Of a DNA stretch of 64,000 bases, positions 9,569 to 19,492 are shown one piece after another (within the stretch, counting starts at the first letter, position 1; every line of letters begins with the position of its first letter). The notes beneath the pieces were generated by a model. It made no database searches. It worked only from the letters and a program-made list of their open reading frames with translations, and had not been told where the DNA came from. The translations under genes and the position numbers were made by a program. The stretch lies in contig BROI01000001.1 in the NCBI GenBank assembly GCA_027923505.1, forward strand, positions 2,288,001 to 2,352,000, given 5' to 3'. This DNA is from Mayamaea pseudoterrestris. Lineage: Eukaryota > Bacillariophyta > Bacillariophyceae > Sellaphorales > Sellaphoraceae.

Positions 9569-12500
9569 TTATCGCTTGCCATCCTTTCCAGTGCTTTGAA
9601 TCTTGTTGGCGGCAATGATCGAGTTTACCGCCGCCTTCACCTTGGATTTGGCAACCTTGAGCTCGTCAAGATTGCCGCTCAAGTTCCGTTGCATCAAAGA
9701 AGACTCCTCCATCTTGATCCAATCACTGTCCAGAGCAGCCGTAGCCGTGATGCGTCCAATCGGGTTCACCGTCAACATGCGGGCAATGAGAATCTTGGCG
9801 TCCTCCGATACATCGCTCCAATAACGCTTGTGGAACTTGTACTCGCCATACCGGATGGATCGCATCACATCCTCGCCTTCGCCGCGGAACGGTCGGTAGC
9901 CGCCCAACAAGATGTACAAGCAAACGCCAAAGCTCCACATGTCACACTGAACGTCATACGCGGGTCGGTGCTCTAGAATTTCAGGACTGACATATCCTTC
10001 GGTACCGCACTGAGTTTCCAAGGCATTTGGGTACAAGACTCGCTTGGCAAAGGAAAAGTCGACAATCTTGACGTCCACATCATTGTCCTTGGCGACACAA
10101 ATCAGGGATTCCGTCTTGAGATTACGAATGGCAATGCGTCGGTTGTGGCAGTACTCAATGCCATGCAACACTCCTTTGACAAGCTTTCGGGCATCTGCTT
10201 CGGAGTAGTAACGTTTAGTTATAATGCGATCAATCACCGAGCCACCATAGAGCCGCTCCATGACCATGTACGTAAAGTCGGGTTCTTCAAAAACGTCATA
10301 CAGTTGAGCTATGCAAGTGCCACCGGAAACCATACGCAATGCAGCAATTTCATCCTGCAGGGCGACGGCATCGGAAGGTTGCATATCGGAGCGCTTGAAG
10401 CGTTTGACAGCAAAAACGCTCTTGGTCTGGCGGTTCTTGCTTTCATGGCATACAAAGTATCCTCCATCCTCAATCTCCTTGCCCCATCGATACAACCCTT
10501 CAAAAGGCTTGCCGCTAGTAGAGTCTTCTATGATTTCCTCATTGCCTTCTTTAACAGGCCGAAGCACGTCGCTTGTTCGCTTGGCAATACGGTTTTTGAT
10601 TTCTTCGCTCGTTCCTAGTCCTACAGTAAATGACACATCCAGCGACTCGTATTTATTCTTGGGTTTCTTGGGCTGAATCTCCTTGGCTGCTACTTGCTTC
10701 TCCTTAAATGAGTTTAAAGCTTCTTTAGCTCCCGACAAGTCCTTAGCGGTCAGTGATTCTTCCTCAATTGTCATCCAAGGGCACTGCAACGCTTCTTCAG
10801 CCGATAGCCGGCGTTCGACATCAATCTCTAACAAACTAGCAATCATGCCCTTTGCCGCGTCCGAAATGTCACTCCAGTACTTGTCGTGAAAGCAGTAGTC
10901 AGCCTTACAAATCGCTCGAGCGAGTTCCTGCACTGGGCCTTCAAACGGCGCGTAGCCTCCAAGTAAAATATATACAACAACGCCAACACTCCACATGTCA
11001 GCGCGCCAGTCGTACCCGCCGCTCTGCAAGTCGAGAACTTCCTGTTGACAAGAACGAGAACATTTGTTTAGCTTGGTACAAGACATGACAACGCTATGAG
11101 CGGACTGCTTTCACATTGCTCACGTTGCTGTCACACTAAAACAACCATCCCACGTTCGTACCGGCGCTACGTATTGAGCGGTGCCACAAAGCGTCCGCAA
11201 GCAAAATGGCTTCGGAGCCTTCTTGGCAAAGCCAAAGTCGGCAATTTTGATGGTTGTGTCATCGTCTGCTTCCACCATGAGTACCTGCCGAAACATGAGG
11301 GACGAGTAAGTAATGACGCCGACGCATGATCGAAACACTTTAAAACAGCAGCAAGTCAGTCAATTCACGCACATTCTCCGGCTTGATGTCTCTGTGACAA
11401 ATCTTCATTTTGTGAAGGTAGTCCATTGCCTGAAAAATGATCTTGCAAGTCTTTCGAGCCTCGCGTTCCGTGTACACCTCTTTTTCAGTGATGCGAGTCA
11501 GCAAGTCGCCGCCCTTCATCTCCTCCATGACGAGATATGTATGCCCAGCGTTTGGTTCCTCAAACACATCAAAGAGCCGAATGATGTGCGGGCCGCCTCT
11601 GACGAGCTTCAAAATGGTAATCTCTTCCTTGAGTGCCAATAACGAGTTCTCTTCCAGAACGTCTGTGTTGACATCCTTAATAGCGTAAGCTTCCTTAGTT
11701 ATCTTGTTTGTGCATCGATATACGCAAGCGTAACCGCCTTCGCCGAGAATGTCTCCAAATTCGTACACATCATCGCACTTTTTGCCGCTGTTTCCCTCCT
11801 CCTTGAACTTCGGTTGCTGTCGGTGCGCCACTCCGTCTGGCGTAATTCGCATCTGCGACTCTCCCCGCTGCCGATCCAAAAACCCAGTAAAATTTTCCTG
11901 CAAGTCATTAAGCCGATTCGCATTTGCCTTGTTTGTGTTAGCCTTTTGCTTGCCTTTTATCGTCGTTTCTTTAAGGTGGTCAACGTTAAGCGCTGTCGAT
12001 TCAAGCTCAACGTCGTTACGGAGCATCCATTCATGCTTAAGCGCTTCATCCGCGCTGAATCGCTTATTTGGATTGACAGTGAGCAGCTTGGTGACCAAGT
12101 CCTTGGCAGCCTTAGAAATGAGCTTCCAGTAGGTTGGATGGAAAAAGTACTTGCCGTTTCGGGTATGCTCAAACACCTTGTCCTCGTCTTGATCGTCAAA
12201 TGGTAAATATCCGCCGAGCAGTAGAAAGAGAATCACGCCAACACTCCATAGGTCGCACTTGGTGTCGTATGCCGGCCATCGCTCCAGAATTTCCTGCGCG
12301 CACGAGGGTGACGAACGCATGAGAAAAGCAATCTAGTCGCTAAATCCACTTGATACTCTCCGGACCTTCTTTCACCAGCAATTCTACGACAAACTTCAGA
12401 CTTACCGGACTCATATACCCAGGGGTACCGCAAAGCGTTCGGCATCCATTGACTTTCTTGACTATCTTGGAAAAGCCAAAATCTGCAAGCTTGACCTGCG

Positions 12501-13266
12501 TATCCGATCCGGTTTCGACAAGCAGTAAATTCTCCGGTTTTAAATCACGATGAGCCATGCGTCTGTGCAACAGGAGTTGTGAAAAGTTATAGTAAGTGAC
12601 GGCAAGTTGCGGCAAATATGTCGGCCTGCCAACACACTTATTGCGACTCACTTGAGATGAAGGTACTCCAACCCCGTCAATACACCGCGAATGGCATCTC
12701 GCGCTGATTTTTCCGAAAAGGTCTTGTTGTCGAGTATCCGCTCAAAGAGTTCGCCGCCTCGCATTAGTTCGGTGACAAGATAGCAATGTGACTTTTCTTC
12801 GTATACTTCGTAGAGTTGTACAATGTTTGGTCCTTGTCGCACCTATTGTAGAGGATGATTGATAAATGAGACGACTTGATGCATAAAACGCGTGCGCGTT
12901 TAACCGAAGGTCCAAACGTACCGTAATGAGATTGTTGACTTCATCCTCCAAAGCATCCCTCGAATCGCCCCAAACCATTTTGCTTCTATCAATTTTTTTA
13001 ATGGCATATTCAACCTTTGTCGCCTTGTGCACTCCAAGAAAGACGTTACTAAAGGCTCCTAATCCAAGCTCCCTTCCTTTACTATATAACTTGTCAAATT
13101 CTCCCTTGCCAGGCACAACGCGGACCTTTTGATCTAGCGAGGGTGGCTTAGAGTGATCATACCCATCGTCTCCCATGGAAATGAGCGACTGCGCCGGCGC
13201 CGATGCTCGATTACTGGGCCGCTTGCCCTTGTTCTTCTTGATTGGCGATGTTGAAGCAGGATCCAT
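9569..13266 (-). CDS. Triple CaMK-like protein kinase: two active domains plus a C-terminal pseudokinase
   Basis: Six exons join in frame: 12922-13266, 12652-12842, 12406-12562, 11373-12293, 11162-11284, 9569-11041 (introns 79, 89, 112, 88, 120 bp), giving 1069 aa. Domain 1 (about residues 57-325) has GLGAFS, AIKK, HRDLKPEN, DFG and GTPGYMSPE. Domain 2 (about 405-670) has GEGGYA, AIKD, HRDIKPEN, DFG and GTAQYVAPE. Domain 3 (about 762-1022) keeps AVK, but HRD is IRN, DFG is DFS, and the Gly-rich loop is reduced to EDGGYF, so it is probably catalytically dead. All three resemble the CaMK group (DLWSVGVILFLLLGGYLPF and similar). No EF hands, calmodulin-binding helix or membrane segment is obvious. 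The two active domains share a phase-0 intron exactly between Pro and Glu of the (A/S)PE motif, pointing to internal duplication. Confidence 0.88.
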
Positions 13267-14862
13267 GATTATTGTATGTTGGAAGAATGTTTATATACGG
13301 AGTTGCCTACTGGAAGATCCAATTGTTCTGCCGAGTAATGGAACGAAAGAAGAACAAGCAACGGCGTCAGAAAAGCAGCCGTCGTCCACCATGCATGATT
13401 TTCATCGTCCTTCGACAACGATTTCAGCGACCTTGACATCTGCTCTACCTATATTCATGTTTTGATGCGATTGGTATGCTTCATATTGGTCATGCAACAT
13501 CGTGATACCCACTGACACGTCAAGACCGTCAACTGCTCTTGATCATCGTCTGTCTCCAATTCAAACTCACCAAGCTCTTGATTCTCCATGCAATTCTAAT
13601 TGACTACAGTGACCAATCTTATCTACGAATAGTCAGCTTTCCATAACATACATGCGCGCTTTGAGATCCAAGCCGGGTCGTCACGGTCCTCTCGTCATGG
13701 CAGCAAGCAGCGCCGCGTTGCTCGGGTCTTGTGTGAAAGCTTCCATAGTGACTTTGATATTTTTATGAACGAACGAGACATGTGCCCAATGACTCATTAA
13801 TGTCACAAGAGCGTCGCGCTGGGTGCCTTTATACTATGTGCCAGAATGTACTACAAATCCATCTAGTGTGGTCTATAGAGTAATGCCAAAAACTTTGATT
13901 TTCAAATTACTGTACGCCAAAGTGTAGTGTCAAAAACTTTGATTTCAAAGTTACTGGCACTGTGAGACCAAGTGTACTGCCAAAAACTTTGATTTTCGAA
14001 GTTATTGGCACTGTAAGCCAAAGTGTACATAATCAACTCCCGACAACTCCCGACGCCTTGACCATGGAGCAACGAGCGAGATGTTGCTCATGACGCTGCG
14101 GCATGACGATGGAGATGCTTGCTGCAACTTCTTGGCAAGTCAAATGAACCAGCTGCTGTATAGGTCTCACTTTTAGTGGATGTCATGAAAGGTTACCGAA
14201 AGAATGATGGACCTGCATGGACGCGTATGACGCATGTGACGCAGCCAATATCCAATCGTTGCTCTACTTCGCGATTTCCTGCCCGGCACTCTCAAGGACT
14301 TGAGTACATATATGATTGAACGAGTATGGTTTGGACATTGTCGGTAGGTTTGGAGTTACTGTAAATTGCGAGGCGCAGGCAGCATCAGCATCGATTCGCT
14401 CACTTCAGCAAAGAGGGAGCAGGGAGCAGGGTGAATGACTGGGACAAAAGCATGGAGGAACATCGAGTCTTTGCTGATGTCTGACGCAAAAGAGAAATGA
14501 ACATTGCCAATGCCTTACGCGTACAGTAACAGCAGGCTGACCATAGTCGCTCGCCGCGCGTGGAAATGCTGCCATGCGCCGACAAAAATCGTTGCGAAAC
14601 AACCTCTCAGACGCCAACGCATCTGCTCAATCTCTCATATTAAAAGCCCCGGTACTACTGCATCACAATGATGATATTGGTAACGGCAAACTACTTTTCT
14701 ATTGCATCGAAATGTCGTCTAATAATTCTCTCGGTCAAGTAGAACGTACTGTACTTCTGCATTTGCTAACACTCAATCAAAGTCCTGTATCATTGTTTTA
14801 TAAACTTCTATAGTATAGCTGCAAACATAAGTGCTTCAATGCGACACAGACCAAGCGTATCG
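13267..14862. other. Gene-free interval with a small minisatellite
   Basis: About 1.6 kb between the 5' end of the triple kinase gene and the 3' end of the DMT transporter gene. No open frame here looks like a protein. Besides the threefold repeat at 13885-14028, a G-rich direct repeat (gggagcagggagcaggg) lies near 14415. The first few hundred bases presumably contain the kinase promoter, but no motif can be assigned. Confidence 0.6.
13885..14028. repeat. Minisatellite, three tandem copies of a ~44-50 bp unit
   Basis: Copies start near 13885, 13929 and 13979. Each begins (g)ccaaaaactttgatttt, continues through a (g)aagtta-tgg-cactg segment and ends with cca-agtgta. The first copy is shorter (about 44 bp) and the other two are about 50 bp. 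Differences between copies are scattered substitutions and small indels, so this is an old, non-homogenised repeat. Confidence 0.8.
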
Positions 14863-16560
14863 CTATAGATCGATCTTGTTCAGTATTTCATCGACAGCCT
14901 CCTGCACATCCATGGCAAAGACGGCTGTTCCAATCGCAAAGTTCGTCCAAAGACCAGATACCATGCCTGACAGACCACCAAACACAGCCGACAAACCAGT
15001 CCGCATTTGCATTGACGTCTTGTTGTCAGTCGCCTGTGCAGTAGAGCTCGTCGTGTCAATTGCCTTGGACTCCTTCTTTCCAAACGGCAAGAGCTGCTTG
15101 ATGCCATCAAGACCCAAATTACTAAAGACACAGCCAGTCAGTATCAAGACGGCGCCCAGGCCACTATCGATACCAAGCTGCTCGCCCATGACCAAAGACG
15201 CAAAGACCGTGCCCCAAATTGGTTCCGTCGAAAATATGAGCGTTGTTTCCGCCGCCGAAAGCGTCTTGAGCGCCAACGTTTCCATGTATACAGTCAGCGC
15301 AGTGGTGATGCATCCCGTCCAAAACAAACCAAAGAGTACTTGCGGGTCTGACATCCATTCCATCGCATGCTGCAGACTCAGTGCGCCTGGCTCGGCAATA
15401 GTACTATAGGCAAGCGACCCCAAAAAGACGGCCATCAGTTGCGCCGCCGTTGATCGATTCGCCTCGTCTGGATGCAGTCGCATGCACTGCTCCATCTTCC
15501 AAAATCCCAAACCAAAGCAAAGTGGCTGTACCAAGCTGGCCAAGTCGCCCGAGGATAGCTGCAAGCTGCCCGTTGCAAAAACGTCACCGAGTTCCAAAAT
15601 GGCAACACCGCCAATGGCCATGAGAGTTCCCGTCAACTGATTACGCGACACTGACTTGTTGGCAAACAGATAATCCAAAAGTGGAACGACAACGACTGCC
15701 AGCGAGCATAAAAAGGCCGACTTGCTAGCCGCCGTTGTTTCCAACCCGACGGCCTGAGCAACGTATCCAATGGCATTGTAGGCTCCGACTTCAAAACCAA
15801 GCAACGCAGCGCCCCATTGATGCTTTGAGTAATCGTCTTGTTGTTGCTGCTGGTGTATAGCGACTCCAGTAGTACTTGTAGCGTCTTGCTGGTCAATCGC
15901 TTGACTTGATTTTGGCGCTCGTGATGGCAATAGCCAGGGAGACGTTGCTAGTGCCGCCATGCCAAAGCGCAGCGTACTCGAAGCTCCAACAGGCAAATGC
16001 GCCTGTCCGAGCAGCTTGACGAGTGAAAAGTTTGTTCCATACAGGGCTGCAGCACCGAGAAGTAACCAGCGAGCATTGATAATAGCCTTTTGTTTTTGCT
16101 GCTGCACCTCCTCAACGGATGACTCATGAGGTTGTAACGTAAAGACGGCAGAGGTGGTGGCAGCAAGAGTCTTTGAATCACCCAAGTCTCCTTCTGTTAC
16201 AGCAGAGTCCTGATGTAACTGCAACTCATGTTGATGTCGTTGAAGGTCTCGTAGCAATGTATTGGAAAGCTCCTCGTCATTCATCAAGGACGACGATGCG
16301 GATGTTGATTGATCTTGATTGCGTTGCTCACAGTCAATCTCATCATCCACGGCGGAGTAGGCGAGTCGAGACAATCCTCGCTGAACGAAGAATGGCTTGA
16401 AAGACGGTAGCGGTAGTCGTGAAGACGTCGACCGTGTGACTGTAAATGCTTGACATCCGATTGACAGTGAAGAAAAGCTCGACCAGCAAAGGAACGCAAT
16501 TGCCGCTGCACCGCTAGCACTGGAGGTAGAGGTCCGGTCGCGCTTCATCCTTGCTATCAT
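14863..16560 (-). CDS. EamA/DMT-superfamily transporter, predicted plastid-targeted
   Basis: Single exon, 565 aa, with a possible second start at 16548. The N-terminus has a hydrophobic stretch (AAIAFLCWSSFSSLSIG) ending CQAFTV, then a Ser/Thr/Arg-rich transit-like region, fitting delivery to the plastid envelope or a neighbouring membrane. After a Gln-rich soluble linker the membrane part begins with RWLLLGAAALYGTNFSLVKLL and shows two EamA repeats, about ten transmembrane helices in all. The second repeat contains AAETTLIFSTEPIWGTVFA, typical of drug/metabolite transporters (EamA repeats usually have 'L.P...'). The transported metabolite cannot be told from the sequence. Its 5' end faces the sulfate permease gene across a ~450-bp shared upstream region. 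Confidence 0.82.
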   Translation of the reverse strand: MIARMKRDRTSTSSASGAAAIAFLCWSSFSSLSIGCQAFTVTRSTSSRLPLPSFKPFFVQRGLSRLAYSAVDDEIDCEQRNQDQSTSASSSLMNDEELSNTLLRDLQRHQHELQLHQDSAVTEGDLGDSKTLAATTSAVFTLQPHESSVEEVQQQKQKAIINARWLLLGAAALYGTNFSLVKLLGQAHLPVGASSTLRFGMAALATSPWLLPSRAPKSSQAIDQQDATSTTGVAIHQQQQQDDYSKHQWGAALLGFEVGAYNAIGYVAQAVGLETTAASKSAFLCSLAVVVVPLLDYLFANKSVSRNQLTGTLMAIGGVAILELGDVFATGSLQLSSGDLASLVQPLCFGLGFWKMEQCMRLHPDEANRSTAAQLMAVFLGSLAYSTIAEPGALSLQHAMEWMSDPQVLFGLFWTGCITTALTVYMETLALKTLSAAETTLIFSTEPIWGTVFASLVMGEQLGIDSGLGAVLILTGCVFSNLGLDGIKQLLPFGKKESKAIDTTSSTAQATDNKTSMQMRTGLSAVFGGLSGMVSGLWTNFAIGTAVFAMDVQEAVDEILNKIDL

Positions 16561-17014
16561 ATTTGCAGTGAGTTTGATAGTGCTTCTGAATGCTACGCCT
16601 CTTCAGTCTTGTCGTGTTTGCTTGATGGAACGGAGAAGGTGGAACCAGACGGATGAATCTTGTGGACCGCCACCGATTCCATCAAGTCGACGACCGACAC
16701 GTCGCGCAAACCCCCCACGAGCAGAAGGCCATCGTGAAAACAGCGTTCCGTGGGGGCTCCTCGTTGCACTTCCACGTCACGCAACACATGCAAAACATTT
16801 TACTCCATGTCTTTGCGGTACTCACAAGATCGTCCGCGAACCTCGACGAGAGCGTTCGATCGATCACCGTCCGATTATCTTTATTGGCTTGGCTTGGCCA
16901 TCCATTGAACCTTGGACTGACTGGCACCTGCTGTCATACTATAAGATCAGCGAGTACGAGTACTTCCACCTGTAATAGATAGTTCACGCGCAGTAAAACT
17001 TCGGCTCCATCATC
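16561..17014. other. Divergent upstream region between DMT transporter and SulP permease
   Basis: About 450 bp from which both neighbouring genes are read outwards, so it should hold two promoters. A minus-strand frame of 66 codons ends at 16593, but no start exon could be built for it and it is not called as a gene. No repeat or obvious regulatory palindrome was seen. Confidence 0.4.
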
Positions 17015-19342
17015 ATGGGATCGGATGCGTCGAAACCCCAAGCTCAAGCTGCAAACGAGGATGTCACGTCAGAGCCAATCAATGGCAGTTCTAGCAGCAT
17101 CGCGGCTTCCTATGTTGCCTCTGGATCAGTAGAAGATGGCAGCGGCGGCGAACAGGGTAACTCAACTACGCCTGGACATGTCGTCATTCTCGATGGCAGT
17201 GACGGCAACTCGTCGCATGCGAATCATAATGGAGTCCGATCTCGCATTGTTTCCAAACACCGCCATCGCTTGAACCGACTCGACGAGGATGCTGCTCATT
17301 CATTCCCATACCCAGTTCCTGAGCAATCCATCGCGCAGAGTGATCACGGCAGTAGCAAGAGACACAAGAAGGATGTTGCGAGTCTAGACAAGTGGGATCG
17401 CTTGCAGTATTCCATTACTAACTGCACACGCCTTCCAAAGACACCAGGGGATTGGATTGGCTTCTTTCTACCAGCTTACCGATGGCTCAAGCAGTACAAT
17501 GTACGCACGACGCTACAAAAGGATATAATCGCTGGATTGACTGTCGGCGTCATGATTGTTCCGCAAAGCATGAGTTACGCGAAACTGGCGGGCCTGCCTG
17601 TTCAATATGGACTGTACTCTTCCTTGGTGCCAATCTACCTTTACTCACTCTTTGGATCCAGTCGACAGCTGGCCGTTGGACCTGTAGCACTTGTTTCTCT
17701 CATGGTCAGCACTGGACTTTCAAATATCATGGCCAAGCGAGCGCAGTCCGATCCAACCTTGATGGATGCAACGTCCCAAAATTACATTGACCAGTACGTC
17801 ATTTTGGCCATTCAAACGAGCTTTCTCGTAGGCGTTTTGAACATTGGTTTGGGACTGGCTCGACTTGGATTCATTACAATCTTTCTCAGCCATGCGGTTA
17901 TTTCCGGATTCATATCTGGCGCGGCAATCATTATTGGTGCCTCGCAATTGAAACTCATATTTGGAGTAAATGTCGAGCGGAGCGACTTGATTTACGAGAT
18001 TCTTCGAGACTTGTTCAAGTCACTTGGTCAAACCAATTGGAAGGTCTTTGTCATGGGGTCGCTTTCGCTGATTACGCTCATTAGCTTCAAGCAGATTGGC
18101 AAGTTCGTTCCGAGATTAAAGTGGATGCAGGCGCTCGGCCCGCTGACAGTGACTGTTATTGGCATTATTCTCGTGGCTACCTTGAACCTGGACGAGCGAG
18201 GTATTGACGTTGTTGGCGAAATTCCTCAGGGTCTTCCAGACTTTACGGCTGGCCTTTGGACGCCCATGGATAATATTGGGGACTTGTTTGTCACTGTGGT
18301 TAGTATTGTTTTGATCGGCTTCATGGAGTCAATTGCCATTGCTCGCAAGTTTGCTGCCATTCATCGTTACGAAATTGACCCTAGCCTCGAGCTAGTGGGA
18401 CTTGGATTCGCTAATCTATTCGGCGGCATGTTCCAAGCCTACCCTGTCACTGGATCATTCAGCCGGTCCGCCGTCAACAACGATAGCGGCGCGCAATCAG
18501 GAATCGCCGGAGTTATTACTGCGACGCTTGTCATGATTGTGTTGCTGGTTTTGACGAGTGTTTTTGAGCTTTTGCCTACGGCTATTCTCGGTGCCATTGT
18601 CATTGCCGGTGTAATTGGACTTGTTGATTATCCGGAAGCGATCAACCTATGGAAAGTTCACAAGAAAGACTTTTTGTGTTGGTTGTGCGCATTTCTTGGA
18701 TCCATGTTCCTTGGCGTTGAATTGGGACTGGCAGTTGCCGTCGGGCTCTCCTTGCTGATTGTCTTGTACGAGAGCGCGTACCCCAAGACTGCTGTGCTGG
18801 GTCGACTGAAGGGAACTACTGTGTACCGGAACATTAAGCAATATCCGGATGCAGAAGTCTTTGATGGAATTGTCCTCATTCGCGTCGACGCTCCCTTGTA
18901 TTTTGCCAACGCCCAGCACGTTCGAGAGAAGGTGCGCAAATATCGACTAGCAGCGGAGGAGTCGTCCGACATGGACGACGTCAGGTTTTTGATCATGGAT
19001 ATGACGCCCGTCTCGCACATTGACACGAGCGCGCTCCATGTTCTGAATGACATGTACGACAATTATCGCTCGCGTAACCAGCAACTTTGCTTCAGCAACC
19101 CCAATTTGACATTAATGCAGCGATTTGATGCGAGCGGCTTTACAGATAAAGTTGGGCGACACCTCTTCTTTGCTTGCACACACGATGCCGTCAAATGGTG
19201 TCTCGCGGATATGGACATGGAGACATTGTCTGCTCACGGTGATGCGGAAGGCGAGCATTCTGGAGATGGCGAATCAGAAGGTGTGGCATCTGCGATAGCG
19301 GATGATTTGGAAAGCCCGGCGGTACCCGCTGGCTCTTCGTAG
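17015..19342 (+). CDS. SulP/SLC26 anion (sulfate) permease with STAS domain
   Basis: Single exon, 775 aa. Residues 1-150 are hydrophilic and begin MGSDASK, which fits an N-myristoylation signal (Gly2, Ser6). The membrane domain starts near DIIAGLTVGVMIVPQSMSYAKLAGLPV, with the SulP signature (PQSMSYA.LAGLP..YGLY), and has 10-14 helices including GFMESIAIARKFA and the PVTGSFSRSAVN loop. The C-terminal STAS domain covers about residues 600-740 (EVFDGIVLIRVDAPLYFANA; LIMDMTPVSHIDTSALHVL). Substrate is likely sulfate, but SLC26 relatives also move bicarbonate, chloride or molybdate, so this is not certain. The acidic tail (EGEHSGDGESEG) is not conserved. Confidence 0.93.
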   Translation: MGSDASKPQAQAANEDVTSEPINGSSSSIAASYVASGSVEDGSGGEQGNSTTPGHVVILDGSDGNSSHANHNGVRSRIVSKHRHRLNRLDEDAAHSFPYPVPEQSIAQSDHGSSKRHKKDVASLDKWDRLQYSITNCTRLPKTPGDWIGFFLPAYRWLKQYNVRTTLQKDIIAGLTVGVMIVPQSMSYAKLAGLPVQYGLYSSLVPIYLYSLFGSSRQLAVGPVALVSLMVSTGLSNIMAKRAQSDPTLMDATSQNYIDQYVILAIQTSFLVGVLNIGLGLARLGFITIFLSHAVISGFISGAAIIIGASQLKLIFGVNVERSDLIYEILRDLFKSLGQTNWKVFVMGSLSLITLISFKQIGKFVPRLKWMQALGPLTVTVIGIILVATLNLDERGIDVVGEIPQGLPDFTAGLWTPMDNIGDLFVTVVSIVLIGFMESIAIARKFAAIHRYEIDPSLELVGLGFANLFGGMFQAYPVTGSFSRSAVNNDSGAQSGIAGVITATLVMIVLLVLTSVFELLPTAILGAIVIAGVIGLVDYPEAINLWKVHKKDFLCWLCAFLGSMFLGVELGLAVAVGLSLLIVLYESAYPKTAVLGRLKGTTVYRNIKQYPDAEVFDGIVLIRVDAPLYFANAQHVREKVRKYRLAAEESSDMDDVRFLIMDMTPVSHIDTSALHVLNDMYDNYRSRNQQLCFSNPNLTLMQRFDASGFTDKVGRHLFFACTHDAVKWCLADMDMETLSAHGDAEGEHSGDGESEGVASAIADDLESPAVPAGSS

Positions 19343-19492
19343 TCAGCACACTGATTGCTTGAGCAAGCACTTGGGCAATATAATCATTCTTTTTATTTTA
19401 CTTAACACTGGTACGCGTCTTGTCTAACGGTAAATCTAAAATTTACTAAAGCACAGCCTAACTTTTGTCGTTAGACTACGTTACAATCCGGA

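Noticed and set aside
16593-16793. Minus-strand 66-codon frame (…VVDLMESVAVHKIHPSG…) between the DMT and SulP genes
   Set aside because: The frame could be joined to an upstream stretch via a donor at about 16825, but that stretch has no ATG and the product matches no family I know. It also ends only 33 bp from the DMT start.
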